A DNA stretch of 64,000 bases from Marivita sp041725935 (GCA_041725935.1 JBGRQD010000001.1:248001-312000); one strand, 5' to 3'. Positions 25,223 through 34,526 are shown, counted from the first letter of the stretch. The notes: generated by a model not told the origin, from the sequence alone. A program made the numbers and translations.

Positions 25223-25740
25223 GGAAGCACCTCGACAGCCATACGCCCGCGGCTGCTCTCGATCGAGCGCAGCGCAAGCGCTTCGCCGGGCAGCAAATCC
25301 GAAAGCCCGGAACGGCGCAAGACCTCAACATGGATAAAGATATCCTCGGAGCGTCCGAAGACATTGGCAAATCCAAAACCTTTGGACTTGTCGAACCATT
25401 TGACCCGTGCAGGTTCAAGAACCGCTGCCGCGATATCTTCAGCCGACACACCGCTGAAATCTTCCAGCGGCGCAACCCCGGACTGAACCGGAGGCGTGAT
25501 GCTCAGGACTTCGACCGCTTGCAGACCACGGGTGGTGGTCTGAACGACCACCTCGATCCGTGCCCCGTCCGCGACGGACCCCTGTCCATAATTACGAAGT
25601 ACATTTGCGTGCAGCAGGATATCGGGCCCGCCCTCGTCAGAGACCAGAAAACCGAATCCTTTGGCTGGGTCAAACCACTTCACATGACCGGCTATGCGCG
25701 AGTCAGGCTGTTGTGACTGTTCCACGATTTTTTCCAACAT
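25201..25740 (-). CDS. Cold-shock protein with two cold-shock domains
   Basis: 179 residues with two CSDs in tandem: residues ~17-80 (HVKWFDPAKGFGFLVSDEGG, DILLHANVL) and ~112-177 (RVKWFDKSKGFGFANVFG, DIFIHVEVLRRSGL). Both have RNP1-like KGFGF and RNP2-like (D)I(L/F)(L/I)H motifs, so both should bind single-stranded RNA or DNA. The linker is acidic and Ala/Val-rich. ATG 25740 is chosen over a TTG three bases upstream. Two-domain cold-shock proteins are typical of alphaproteobacteria. Confidence 0.93.
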   Translation of the reverse strand: MLEKIVEQSQQPDSRIAGHVKWFDPAKGFGFLVSDEGGPDILLHANVLRNYGQGSVADGARIEVVVQTTTRGLQAVEVLSITPPVQSGVAPLEDFSGVSAEDIAAAVLEPARVKWFDKSKGFGFANVFGRSEDIFIHVEVLRRSGLSDLLPGEALALRSIESSRGRMAVEVLPWESGLS

Positions 25741-25834
25741 CAAATTCCCACCGCATTTTGCGGTGCCCCAACCAGAGTTGCAAGTATAAGAAAAACAGAA
25801 GGAATTTCACCCTGCATTTCACGTGACGTGAATG

Positions 25835-26440
25835 TCACGGATTTAAGCGATTGATTTTCCATGCTATTTTTTCGTCTCCCTTGACCCACCTGAACCGATC
25901 ATGCAACCGGAACGCCCCGTCAGCCCAGAACTCGATTTCGGTCGGATGGATGCGAAATCCACCCCAAAACGCGGGACGCGGGGGATTGGTTCCAAGCTTT
26001 GGTGTAAGTTTTGCAACTTCGGCCATCAACTCGGTCCGCGACCCGAGCGGTTGCGACTGTTTTGACGCCCAGGCGCCAAGACGACTTTTGAGAGACCGGG
26101 ACGCATAATAGGCATCCGCCTTCTCGCCCTCTTCGCGGGTCACGGTGCCCCGGACGCGCAGCTGGCGGTGCAGCGATTTCCAATGCATGACGAACGCCGC
26201 CTTGCCGGCAGCCTCGATCTCCTGCCCCTTGCGGCTCTCGTAGTTGGTATAAAAGACAAAGGCGTCGTCCTCGATTTCCTTGAGCAGCACCATCCGCACA
26301 TTCGGCATGCCGGACCCGTCCACCGTCGATAGGGCGATGGCGTTCGGATCGTTGATTTCCGTCGCCTCGGCTTCGGCGAGCCAGCGGCGCGCGATCTCGA
26401 ACGGATCGTCTCCCGCAAAAATTCCTGTGCGATCACTCAT
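25835..26440 (-). CDS. pdxH: Pyridoxine/pyridoxamine 5'-phosphate oxidase
   Basis: 201 residues from ATG 26440. The FMN-binding segments NVRMVLLKEIEDDAFVFYTNYESRKG and AAFVMHWKSLHRQLRVRGTV, then YYASRSLKSRLGAWASKQSQPL and the C-terminal FWGGFRIHPTEIEFW...RLHDRFRW, cover the whole PdxH family in order. It oxidises pyridoxine or pyridoxamine phosphate to the cofactor PLP, using FMN and oxygen. Divergent from fabI with a 168-bp gap. Confidence 0.96.
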   Translation of the reverse strand: MSDRTGIFAGDDPFEIARRWLAEAEATEINDPNAIALSTVDGSGMPNVRMVLLKEIEDDAFVFYTNYESRKGQEIEAAGKAAFVMHWKSLHRQLRVRGTVTREEGEKADAYYASRSLKSRLGAWASKQSQPLGSRTELMAEVAKLTPKLGTNPPRPAFWGGFRIHPTEIEFWADGAFRLHDRFRWVKGDEKIAWKINRLNP

Positions 26441-26608
26441 CGTAACCTCCAACTGAAAACCGCGCCCTAGCGGAGTGCGCGGGGCATTGTCCACCGTGAC
26501 CTCGTGTCACAAAATGTGCACAAATGCACACAGAGCATTCACAGCCTTGCCGCGCAAGCCCGCTTCGCCTAAACGTCTCGCACATCGAACAGCAAAGGGC
26601 GCGGCTCC

Positions 26609-27415
26609 ATGAAAAGCGAAATTATGGCTGGAAAGCGCGGGCTTATCATGGGCCTCGCCAATGACAAATCAATCGCCTGGGGGATTGCAAAGGCACTGGC
26701 CGATGCGGGCGCACAGCTTGCGTTCTCCTATCAGGGTGATGCGCTCAGGAAACGCGTCGATCCGCTGGCCGCGCAGCTGGGGTCGGACATCGTGCTGCCC
26801 TGCGATGTCGCCGACGGCGCGTCGATCGATTCCTTGTTCGACGGCCTCAAGACCCGCTGGGACAGCCTTGATTTCATCGTCCACGCGATCGGCTTTTCCG
26901 ACAAGTCCGAGCTGCGCGGGCGCTATGTCGACACCAGCCGCGACAATTTCATGATGACCATGGACATCTCGGTCTATTCCTTCACCGCAGTGATGCAGCG
27001 CGCCGAAAAGATGATGACCAATGGCGGCGCGGCCCTGACCATGACCTATTACGGTGCCGAACGGATCATGCCGCATTACAATGTGATGGGTGTGGCCAAG
27101 GCGGCCCTCGAATCCTCGGTCCGCTATCTTGCCGAAGACCTCGGCAAAGACGGCATCCGCGTCAATGCCATCTCCGCTGGCCCAATCAAGACGCTGGCCG
27201 CTTCGGGCATCGGCGATTTCCGCTACATCATGAAGTGGAACGAATACAATTCACCGCTGCGCCGCAACGTGACCATCGACGATGTCGGCAAATCCGCGCT
27301 CTACCTGCTGTCCGATCTCGGCTCGGGTGTGACCGGCGAGACCCACCATGTCGATGCGGGTTATCACGTCGTCGGCATGAAAGCGGTCGATGCGCCGGAC
27401 ATGAGCAAAGAGTAA
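26609..27415 (+). CDS. fabI: Enoyl-[acyl-carrier-protein] reductase (NADH), FabI type
   Basis: 268 residues. KRGLIMGLANDKSIAWGIAKAL is the FabI nucleotide-binding motif (GLANDxSIAWG), VHAIGFSDKSELRGRYVDTS follows, and the catalytic pair is Y-x6-K in HYNVMGVAKAALE. RVNAISAGPIKTLAASGI is the substrate-loop region. It reduces trans-2-enoyl-ACP in the last step of fatty acid elongation and is the target class of triclosan and isoniazid-type inhibitors. An in-frame ATG at 26624 (MAGKRG) is an alternative start. A LysE-family gene follows after 3 bp. Confidence 0.95.
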   Translation: MKSEIMAGKRGLIMGLANDKSIAWGIAKALADAGAQLAFSYQGDALRKRVDPLAAQLGSDIVLPCDVADGASIDSLFDGLKTRWDSLDFIVHAIGFSDKSELRGRYVDTSRDNFMMTMDISVYSFTAVMQRAEKMMTNGGAALTMTYYGAERIMPHYNVMGVAKAALESSVRYLAEDLGKDGIRVNAISAGPIKTLAASGIGDFRYIMKWNEYNSPLRRNVTIDDVGKSALYLLSDLGSGVTGETHHVDAGYHVVGMKAVDAPDMSKE

Positions 27416-27418
27416 CGG

Positions 27419-28021
27419 ATGACCACGGCCCAGCTCATCGCGTTCAACCTGACGCTGCTGGCCGCGATGGCCGCCCCCGGCCCGGCGCTGCTCTATGCGC
27501 TGCGCCAATCGGTGGCCGGCGGGTTTGTGGCAGGGGTTGCGACAGGCGCGGGGCTTGGCCTGATGGCAGCCCTCTGGACCGGCGCGGCGCTTCTTGGTCT
27601 GAACGCGGTCTTTGCGCTGGTGCCCTGGGCCTATCTGGTGCTCAAAACCGCGGGCGCGCTCTACCTGATCTGGATCGCGGTGCAGCTCTGGCGCAGCGCC
27701 CGCGATCCCGTGTCCGACAGCGCCCATCCCGGCGCGCAGGCCTTTGTTGGCGGACTGCTGGTCAATCTCGCAAACCCCAAATCTGTCCTCTTTGCTGGCG
27801 CGGTTCTGGTGGTGATCTTCCCACCCGACCTAAGCCTCGGTGCCAAAGCGCTGATCGTCGCCAATCATTTCGTTGTCGAACTCATCGTCTACACCCTCTT
27901 CGCCGCCTTCCTGTCCAGCGCGCCCGCCCGCGCCGGATACCTGCGGCTGAAACCCGTCACCGACCGCACCGCCGCCGCCATTCTCGGCGCGCTTGGCCTG
28001 CGCCTGCTGTTCGGCCGCTGA
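27419..28021 (+). CDS. LysE/RhtB-family amino acid exporter
   Basis: 200 residues with five to six membrane helices. The N-terminal AAMAAPGPALLYALRQSVAGGFVAG is the PGP-containing signature of the LysE/RhtB superfamily, and GLLVNLANPKSVLFAGAVL is the second conserved block. These inner-membrane proteins export amino acids or derivatives; the substrate cannot be read from the sequence. It is three bases after fabI and 18 bp before gpt, so the three may be co-transcribed. Confidence 0.88.
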   Translation: MTTAQLIAFNLTLLAAMAAPGPALLYALRQSVAGGFVAGVATGAGLGLMAALWTGAALLGLNAVFALVPWAYLVLKTAGALYLIWIAVQLWRSARDPVSDSAHPGAQAFVGGLLVNLANPKSVLFAGAVLVVIFPPDLSLGAKALIVANHFVVELIVYTLFAAFLSSAPARAGYLRLKPVTDRTAAAILGALGLRLLFGR

Positions 28022-28039
28022 CTTACAAAGGAGCCTCCC

Positions 28040-28543
28040 ATGACCGACCGCCTGCCCCACGAAAAAGGATTCCATGTCAGCTGGGACCAGCTGCACCGCG
28101 ACGCCCGCGCGCTCGCATGGCGGTTGCAGGGCGAAGGACCGGACGACGGCGGATGGCGCGCCGTGGTGGCCATCACCCGTGGCGGCATGGCGCCCGCGAT
28201 GATCGTGGCCCGCGAGCTGGACATCCGCATGGTCGATACGATCAGCGTCAAAAGCTACAACCACCAGACCCAAACAGAGCCCAAGGTGATCAAATCGCCC
28301 GATATGGACGTGGTCGGCGACGGCACCGGCATCCTCGTGGTGGATGATCTCGTGGACACGGGCAAAACGCTCGAAGTGGTGCGCAGGCACATGCCCAAGG
28401 CACATATCGCGACCGTCTATGCCAAACCGATGGGCCGCCCGCAGGTCGACACCTTCATCACCGAAGTGAGCCAGGACACGTGGATCTTCTTTCCATGGGA
28501 CATGGCGCTGCAATATGTGGAACCCTATCGCGGCAAGGATTGA
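28040..28543 (+). CDS. gpt: Xanthine(-guanine) phosphoribosyltransferase
   Basis: 167 residues. FHVSWDQLHRDARALAWRL and VVAITRGGMAPAMIVARELDIRMVDTI match Gpt, and GILVVDDLVDTGKTLEVVRR is the PRPP-binding motif. TWIFFPWDMALQYV at the C-terminus is also typical of XGPRT. It salvages xanthine and guanine to the nucleotides. RBS AAAGGAG lies upstream of the ATG. Confidence 0.95.
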   Translation: MTDRLPHEKGFHVSWDQLHRDARALAWRLQGEGPDDGGWRAVVAITRGGMAPAMIVARELDIRMVDTISVKSYNHQTQTEPKVIKSPDMDVVGDGTGILVVDDLVDTGKTLEVVRRHMPKAHIATVYAKPMGRPQVDTFITEVSQDTWIFFPWDMALQYVEPYRGKD

Positions 28544-28553
28544 CGGCCCGATC

Positions 28554-28608
28554 TTCTCTGGTTTCCAAATATCTCGGGGTGAGGCCGAAGGCCGAGGGGC
28601 AGCGCCCC
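28554..28608 (-). repeat. Roseobacter GC-rich intergenic element, copy 1 (inverted)
   Basis: TTCTCTGGTTT, an A-rich core and CTCGGGG, followed by paired arms ending GGGGCAGCGCCCC. This is the reverse complement of the element seen at 33277 and 58333. It lies directly after gpt and may serve as its 3' hairpin. Confidence 0.7.
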
Positions 28609-28658
28609 TGAAAACGAACTAAAAAGCGCGCCGCAGGCGCCCAATGGGATCAGCTTCC

Positions 28659-29855
28659 ATGACCTCACGCACCCAGACCACCTTTGCACCCCCGGTGATG
28701 GAAGCCCGCCGCTGGCTTGACGGGGTGAGATTTCCCGACAACCAACCGCTGATCAACGTGAGCCAGGCCGCCCCGGTGGAGCCGCCCCCCGCGCCCCTGC
28801 GTGCCGCGATGGCCGAGGCGCTGGAGCTGCCCGAAACCCATCTCTACGGCCCGGTCTTGGGCCTGCCCGCACTGCGCGCGGAACTCGCGGCGCAGTGGTC
28901 GTCGCATTACCACGGCACCGCCACAGCCGATCAGGTCGCGATCACCTCGGGCTGCAATCAGGCCTTTGCCGCCACTATCGCCGCGCTTTGCAACGAAGGG
29001 AATGAGGTTATCCTCCCAACCCCTTGGTACTTCAATCATAAAATGTGGCTCGACATGTCCGGCGTCAGCGCCGTGCCGCTGCCCACCGGGCCTGATCTGA
29101 TTCCCGACGCCAGTGCCGCCCGCGCGCTGATCACACCCAGAACCCGCGCGATTGCGCTGGTCACACCGAACAATCCCGGCGGCGTCGAATACCCTGCCGA
29201 AACGCTTCAGGCGTTCTTCGCGCTTGCCCGCGAGACCGGGATCAAGCTGATCGTCGACGAGACCTACCGCGATTTCGACAGTCGCCCCAACCCGCCGCAC
29301 GGCTTGCTGTCCGACGCCGAATGGGACGACACGCTGATCCAGCTTTACTCGTTCTCCAAGGCCTACCGCCTCACCGGCCACCGTGTCGGCGCTGTTCTTG
29401 CGCATCCGTCCCTGCTGGCCGAGATCGAGAAATTTCTCGACACCGTTGCCATCTGCCCGTCGCAACTTGGCCAGCGCGCGGCCCTTTGGGGATTGCAGAA
29501 CCTCGGCGACTGGCTGGCCGGGGAACGCCACGAGATCCTCGACAGACGTGCAGCCATCCACGACCACATGCCGCTGATCGAAGCCAAGGGCTGGCGGCTC
29601 ATGGGCTGTGGCGCCTATTTCGCCTATCTCGAACATCCCTTCGCCGAAAGCAGCGCCACTCTGGCGCCGAAACTGGTGCGGGAGGCAGGTATCCTCGCTC
29701 TGCCCGGCACCATGTTCACCCCTGCCTCGGACCCGTCCGGCACACGCCAGTTCCGCGTCGCCTTTGCCAACGTGGATCGCAGCGGGATCGAGGCGCTGTT
29801 CAGCCGTCTGGCCAGCCTCGACTGGCCCCTTGCGACCCCTGTCCCCGCCGCGTAG
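28659..29855 (+). CDS. PLP-dependent class I/II aminotransferase
   Basis: About 398 residues of the fold-type I aminotransferase family. Key segments: YGPVLGLPALRAELAAQW, ITSGCNQAFAATIAAL, PTPWYFNHKMWLDM, LVTPNNPGGVEYP (the conserved NP), LIVDETYRDFD (the Asp that contacts the PLP nitrogen) and LYSFSKAYRLTGHRVG with the PLP-binding Lys. It resembles aspartate/aromatic aminotransferases, but the substrate is not clear. An in-frame ATG at 28644 is also possible; neither has a strong RBS. Confidence 0.88.
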   Translation: MTSRTQTTFAPPVMEARRWLDGVRFPDNQPLINVSQAAPVEPPPAPLRAAMAEALELPETHLYGPVLGLPALRAELAAQWSSHYHGTATADQVAITSGCNQAFAATIAALCNEGNEVILPTPWYFNHKMWLDMSGVSAVPLPTGPDLIPDASAARALITPRTRAIALVTPNNPGGVEYPAETLQAFFALARETGIKLIVDETYRDFDSRPNPPHGLLSDAEWDDTLIQLYSFSKAYRLTGHRVGAVLAHPSLLAEIEKFLDTVAICPSQLGQRAALWGLQNLGDWLAGERHEILDRRAAIHDHMPLIEAKGWRLMGCGAYFAYLEHPFAESSATLAPKLVREAGILALPGTMFTPASDPSGTRQFRVAFANVDRSGIEALFSRLASLDWPLATPVPAA

Positions 29856-29897
29856 ACACGTCGCACGAAAACACAACCAAGCAAGGGGCGCACCCGC

Positions 29898-31742
29898 ATG
29901 GCCATGGGCAAAGGCAAGCTGTCAAAGACCTTCATCTGGATTCTGCTGGGGCTTCTCATCATAGGCCTAGCCGGCTTTGGCGCGACCAGTTTGACCGGCA
30001 CCGCACGCAGCGTGGCCACCGTCGGCGACAAGGAAGTCACGACCGAGGCCTACCTGCGCAACCTGCGCACCGAGATCAACGCCTTTGCCGCGCAGACCGG
30101 CCGCGCCGTGCCGATGTCCGAAGCTCAATTGATGGGACTGGACCGGCAGGTTCTGGCACAGCTGGTCACCGCTCGCGGTCTGGACCACGAAGCATCGCGC
30201 ATCGGCATCTCGGTCGGTGACGATGTCGTCGCGGAACAGCTGTTGCAGGTGCCGTCCTTCCAAGGTGCCGATGGCAGCTTCAACCGCGAGGCCTACAGCT
30301 TTGCCCTGCGCAATCAGGGCCTGTCCGAAGCCGAGTTCGAAGAACAGCTGCGTGACGACACCGCGCGCACCATCCTGCAAAGCGCGCTCATCGCGGGCAA
30401 CACCCTGCCCGACACCTATATCGACACTCTGCTGGCCTATACGGGCGAAACCCGCGATTTCGCATGGGCACGGCTGACCGGATCGAACTTGCAAACCGGC
30501 CTGCCAGAGCCCTCCGAGGCGGATCTGGAAGCCTATTACGAAGACAATATCGACCGCTACACCCTGCCCGAACAGCGCGACATCACCTATGCGTGGATCA
30601 CGCCAGAGATGATCGTGGACACGGTCGAGGTGGATGACGCCACGCTGCGCGCCTCTTACGAGGAACGGTTCGACGAGTTCAACCTGCCCGAGCGTCGGCT
30701 GGTCGAACGCCTGGTCTTCAACAGCGAAGACGCCGCTGCCGAGGCGCTGGCCCGTCTGGGCGATGGCTTCAGCTTCGAGGATCTGGTAGAAGAGCGCGGC
30801 CTGACCCTGTCGGACGTGGACATGGGCGACGTGACGCGCGACGATGTCGGCGCAGCGTCTGAAGGCGTGTTCGCCGCAGCGACCGGCGACGTCGTCGGCC
30901 CTCTGCCATCGAACCTCGGACCGGCGCTCTACCGCGTCAACGCGGTGCTGGACGCTCAGACAACGTCTTTTGAGGACGCCCGCCCCGACCTGCGTGGCGA
31001 ATTGGCGCTCGACCGTGCCCGCCGGGTGATCGAAACGCTGGCGCAAACGATCGACGATGAACTGGCTGCCGGGGCCACCCTCGAAGAAATCGCCAACACA
31101 ACCGAGGCGCAGCTGGGCCAGATCGACTGGTTCCCCGCTGCCGATGGAGAGATCGCCGCTTATGACGCCTTCCGCCAAGCCGCTGGCATGCTGGCCGAAG
31201 GCGACTTCCCCGAGGTGATGCAGCTTGGCGATGGCGGCGTCTTTGCGATGCGCCTCAACCGCATCCAGCTCCCCGCGCCGCAGCCCCTGGAAGACGTGAT
31301 CGACCGCGTCCGTCAGGGCTGGGACACCCGCGAACAGACCGCGCAGCTCATGGCACAGGCAGAAGACCTTGCCGCATCGCTGGCCAACGGCGCCAGCTTC
31401 GAGGACCTGTCCCTGTCCCCACGCACCGAAACCGGGCTGGGCCGCAACGCCCAGATCGCCGAACTTGGCCCCGACCTGCTCACGGCGGTGTTTGAAATGG
31501 GCGTTGGCGATACCCGTGCCGTGGCCGGGACCGGGACCGTGATCCTGCTGCGCCTTGACGGCATCACCGCCGTGGACCGCAGCGATGGCGATATCGAGAT
31601 GCTGGCACAGGCCCTTCGCAATCAGGCTTCCAACAGCGTTGCCGAAGACCTGTTCCGCGCCTATGCCACGGATGTCCAGCGCCGCGCCGGAGTTGAAATC
31701 AACCAGCCCGCGATCAACGCGGTTCATGCGCTGATCCAGTAA
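29898..31742 (+). CDS. PpiD/SurA-like membrane-anchored peptidyl-prolyl isomerase (foldase)
   Basis: 614 residues. A single membrane helix (about 11-32, KTFIWILLGLLIIGLAGFG) is followed by VGDKEVTTEAYLRNLRTEI, the SurA_N type chaperone region, and a rotamase-like parvulin domain around residues 240-360 with ERRLVERLVFNSEDAAAEAL and FSFEDLVEERGL. A further SurA-like helical region lies at the C-terminus. Topology and order match PpiD, which helps fold proteins emerging from the Sec translocon. trpE starts 5 bp after its stop, an arrangement common in Rhodobacteraceae. Confidence 0.88.
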   Translation: MAMGKGKLSKTFIWILLGLLIIGLAGFGATSLTGTARSVATVGDKEVTTEAYLRNLRTEINAFAAQTGRAVPMSEAQLMGLDRQVLAQLVTARGLDHEASRIGISVGDDVVAEQLLQVPSFQGADGSFNREAYSFALRNQGLSEAEFEEQLRDDTARTILQSALIAGNTLPDTYIDTLLAYTGETRDFAWARLTGSNLQTGLPEPSEADLEAYYEDNIDRYTLPEQRDITYAWITPEMIVDTVEVDDATLRASYEERFDEFNLPERRLVERLVFNSEDAAAEALARLGDGFSFEDLVEERGLTLSDVDMGDVTRDDVGAASEGVFAAATGDVVGPLPSNLGPALYRVNAVLDAQTTSFEDARPDLRGELALDRARRVIETLAQTIDDELAAGATLEEIANTTEAQLGQIDWFPAADGEIAAYDAFRQAAGMLAEGDFPEVMQLGDGGVFAMRLNRIQLPAPQPLEDVIDRVRQGWDTREQTAQLMAQAEDLAASLANGASFEDLSLSPRTETGLGRNAQIAELGPDLLTAVFEMGVGDTRAVAGTGTVILLRLDGITAVDRSDGDIEMLAQALRNQASNSVAEDLFRAYATDVQRRAGVEINQPAINAVHALIQ

Positions 31743-31747
31743 CGCAG

Positions 31748-33262
31748 ATGGCCACACTGACCCCCGATTTCGACAGCTTTGCCCGCGCCTTCGAGGCCGG
31801 TCAGAACCAGGTTGTCTACGCCCGCCTTGCCGCCGATCTCGACACGCCAGTGTCGCTGATGCTCAAGCTAACCGGCGCCGCCAAAGACGCCTTTGTGCTG
31901 GAAAGCGTCACCGGCGGCGAGGTGCGCGGACGGTATTCGATCATCGGCATGAAACCCGACGTGATCTGGCAGTGCCACGGCTCCAAAAGCCGCATCAATC
32001 GCGCCGCGCGCTATGATACGGACGCCTTCGAGGACCAGTCGGGCGATCCGCTGACCACCCTGCGCGCCCTGATCGCAGACTCAAAGATCGACCTGCCCGA
32101 CGCCCTGCCACAGGCCGCAGCCGGGCTGTTTGGCTATCTGGGCTACGACATGATCCGGCTGGTCGAGCATCTGCCGAACATCAACCCCGATCCGCTGGGC
32201 TTACCCGATGCGGTGATGCTGCGCCCTTCGGTGGTGGCGGTTCTGGACGGCGTCAAGGGTGAGGTGACAGTGGTGTCTCCCGCCTGGGTCGCCGACGGCC
32301 TGACCGCCCGCGCGGCCTATGCACAAGCCGCAGAACGGGTCATGGACGCGGTGCGCGATCTGGAACGCGCGCTGCCGCAGCAGGCCCGCGAAATGGGCGA
32401 TGCCGCCGAGATTGCGCCGCCCGTGTCGAACTTCACCCACGAGGGCTACAAGCAGGCCGTCGAAAAAGCCAAGGACTACATCCGCGCCGGTGACATCTTC
32501 CAGGTGGTCCCCGCGCAACGCTGGACGCAGGATTTCCCGCTCCCGCCTTTTGCACTTTATCGGTCCTTGCGAAGAACCAACCCCTCACCTTTCATGTTCT
32601 ACTTCAACTTTGGCGGCTTCCAAGTGATCGGTGCGAGCCCGGAGATCCTCGTGCGCGTCTTCGGCGACGAGGTCACCATCCGCCCCATCGCAGGCACCCG
32701 CCCGCGCGGCGCAACCCCAGCCGAGGATGACGCGTTCGAGGCTGACCTTCTGGGGGACCCCAAGGAATGCGCCGAACACCTGATGCTGCTCGATCTGGGC
32801 CGCAACGACGTCGGCCGCGTGGCGAAGATAGGCACCGTGCGCCCGACCGAGAAATTCATCATCGAACGCTACAGCCATGTCATGCACATCGTGTCAAACG
32901 TGGTGGGCGAACTTGATCCCCAACATGACGCGCTGTCGGCGCTGCTGGCCGGTTTGCCTGCAGGCACCGTCTCAGGTGCCCCCAAGGTCCGCGCGATGGA
33001 AATCATCGACGAGCTGGAGCCGGAAAAACGCGGCATCTATGGCGGCGGCGTCGGCTATTTCAGCGCCGGCGGCGACATGGACATGTGCATCGCCCTGCGC
33101 ACCGCGCTCGTGAAGGACAGGAAGCTCTACATCCAGGCGGGCGGCGGCGTTGTCTATGACAGTGACCCCGAAGCCGAGTACCAGGAAACAGTCCACAAAT
33201 CGAATGCGATCCGCCGTGCTGCTGCGGATGCCGCGCGGTTTACAGGCAACGGCAACGCGTAA
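31748..33262 (+). CDS. trpE: Anthranilate synthase component I
   Basis: 504 residues. The N-terminal region carries the Trp-feedback segment AFVLESVTGGEVRGRYSIIG (LLES-like), and the C-terminal chorismate-binding domain carries QVVPAQRWTQDF, PSPFMFYFNFGGFQVIGASPE, RPIAGTRPRGATPAEDD, LMLLDLGRNDVGRV and PAGTVSGAPKVRAMEIIDELE. It converts chorismate to anthranilate with the TrpG glutaminase subunit, which is not in this window. No fused glutaminase domain. Confidence 0.97.
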   Translation: MATLTPDFDSFARAFEAGQNQVVYARLAADLDTPVSLMLKLTGAAKDAFVLESVTGGEVRGRYSIIGMKPDVIWQCHGSKSRINRAARYDTDAFEDQSGDPLTTLRALIADSKIDLPDALPQAAAGLFGYLGYDMIRLVEHLPNINPDPLGLPDAVMLRPSVVAVLDGVKGEVTVVSPAWVADGLTARAAYAQAAERVMDAVRDLERALPQQAREMGDAAEIAPPVSNFTHEGYKQAVEKAKDYIRAGDIFQVVPAQRWTQDFPLPPFALYRSLRRTNPSPFMFYFNFGGFQVIGASPEILVRVFGDEVTIRPIAGTRPRGATPAEDDAFEADLLGDPKECAEHLMLLDLGRNDVGRVAKIGTVRPTEKFIIERYSHVMHIVSNVVGELDPQHDALSALLAGLPAGTVSGAPKVRAMEIIDELEPEKRGIYGGGVGYFSAGGDMDMCIALRTALVKDRKLYIQAGGGVVYDSDPEAEYQETVHKSNAIRRAAADAARFTGNGNA

Positions 33263-33276
33263 TCGCGCTGGTGATC

Positions 33277-33399
33277 GGGGGCTCTGCCCCCGTCGCGCGT
33301 TGCGCTGCCCCCCGAGGTATTTGTAAACCGAAGAAGCCGGGGGCGGTTCTTCGTTCTCTGGTTCGAAAATACCGCGGGGGTATTGGGGGCAGAGCCCCC
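33277..33399. repeat. Roseobacter GC-rich intergenic element, copies 2a and 2b as an inverted pair
   Basis: Copy 2a starts with the hairpin GGGGGCTCTGCCCCC (33277-33291) and runs through CCCCGAGGTATTT to about 33336. Copy 2b is its inverted partner, 33354-33399, ending GGGGGCAGAGCCCCC (33385-33399). The pair fills the gap between convergent trpE and sufE and could fold into one large stem or act as a bidirectional terminator. Further small hairpins (33410-33450) follow toward sufE. Confidence 0.75.
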
Positions 33400-33458
33400 A
33401 ATATGGCGCGGCGACCCTCAGGGTCGACGCGCTGAACCTGTACGCCGCAGGCGTTCAG

Positions 33459-33872
33459 TCAAGTTGAAGACGCCTGCGCAAAGCCTTGCAAACGTTCGAT
33501 CATGGCGCGCAACCCGTTGGAGCGTTGCGCCGAAAGGTGATCGTTCAGACCCAGCCGCCCCAGCTCCGCACGCGCGTCGATCGCGGTCACCTCAGAGGGC
33601 GGGAGACCGTTGTAAAGCTTGCGCAGCACCGCGATCAGACCGTTCACGATCATCGCATCCGACTCGCCCTCGAACTGCACGACACCGCTCTCGACCTGCG
33701 GGTGCAGCCAGACCTGGCTGGCGCAGCCATCGACCTTTGTGGCAGGTACTTTCAACGCGTCCGGCAAGGGCTCCATCGCCTTTCCCAGCTCGATCACCAT
33801 GCGGTAGCGGTCTTCCCAATCGTCCAGGAACTCGAAATCCTCGACTATCTCTTCAAAAGCGGCGCTCGCCAT
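33459..33872 (-). CDS. sufE: SufE-family cysteine desulfuration protein
   Basis: 137 residues from ATG 33872. FEEIVEDFEFLDDWEDRYRMVIELGKAMEPLPDAL then KVDGCASQVWLHPQVESG, with the sulfur-accepting Cys in VDGCASQVW, and FEGESDAMIVNGLIAVL are the SufE core. It takes persulfide from the SufS desulfurase and stimulates Fe-S cluster assembly. A much longer upstream open frame exists but runs antisense to the lipoprotein gene and has no SufE similarity. Confidence 0.95.
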   Translation of the reverse strand: MASAAFEEIVEDFEFLDDWEDRYRMVIELGKAMEPLPDALKVPATKVDGCASQVWLHPQVESGVVQFEGESDAMIVNGLIAVLRKLYNGLPPSEVTAIDARAELGRLGLNDHLSAQRSNGLRAMIERLQGFAQASST

Positions 33873-34007
33873 GGCGGTCTCCGGGTCCAGGTTGCGTGTT
33901 CCCCAAACACCTAGGCAGGCACGGGCCAAAGGTCCAGCCCGGGCTTGACGCTTTTCAACGGCGGCGCAATCGGTTACGTCGAAGGAATACTGGCAGAGGG
34001 ACCGACC

Positions 34008-34523
34008 ATGCGCAAACCCGTGACGCTCTTGATCCTTGCAACCGCGATGCTCACGGGCTGCGCCACCATCGGCGAGTCGCGCCTGAACCCGTTCAACTGG
34101 TTCGGATCGAGCCAGCCTGATCCGGCCGCGCTGGACGTGGCCAATGCCCCCGTGAACCCGCTGATCCCGGCGCGCCGCATCTCGATCTTCAGAGACAATA
34201 CCCCCGAGGTCTTTGCCGGCCGGCCCATCGCCGAAGTCACCGAGCTTCTGGTTGAACGCCGCCCCGGCGGAGCGATCATCCGTGCCACCGGTCAGGCAGA
34301 TCGCGTGGGGCCGTTCGATGTGAGGCTTGTCCCGGATGCAGCCGCCAGCAGCGACGGCACATTGGTGTTCGATCTCAAGGCGCTGCAACAGCCCGGCCCG
34401 CGCAGCACCAGCCCGCGCGCCCGCCAAGTCACCGTAGCGCTCTGGATCACAGATCAGGATTTGCAGGGCATCGGCACCATCACCGTGCGCGGTGCGAATG
34501 ATGCGCGCAGCGTCCGCCGCTAG
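34008..34523 (+). CDS. Putative lipoprotein of unknown function
   Basis: 171 residues from ATG 34008 (RBS GAGGG). A lipoprotein signal peptide ends in the lipobox LTGC (MRKPVTLLILATAMLTGCA), so the Cys at residue 18 should be acylated. After a Pro-rich linker (NPFNWFGSSQPD) the C-terminal ~110 residues are predicted beta-rich (EVTELLVERRPGGAIIRATG). I do not recognise a named domain. It lies divergently from sufE and convergently to rnd. Confidence 0.75.
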   Translation: MRKPVTLLILATAMLTGCATIGESRLNPFNWFGSSQPDPAALDVANAPVNPLIPARRISIFRDNTPEVFAGRPIAEVTELLVERRPGGAIIRATGQADRVGPFDVRLVPDAAASSDGTLVFDLKALQQPGPRSTSPRARQVTVALWITDQDLQGIGTITVRGANDARSVRR

Positions 34524-34526
34524 GCG

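Noticed and set aside
33459..34427. A 322-residue extended form of SufE
   Set aside because: The extra N-terminal part is antisense to the lipoprotein gene and has no SufE similarity; ATG 33872 gives a normal-length SufE.
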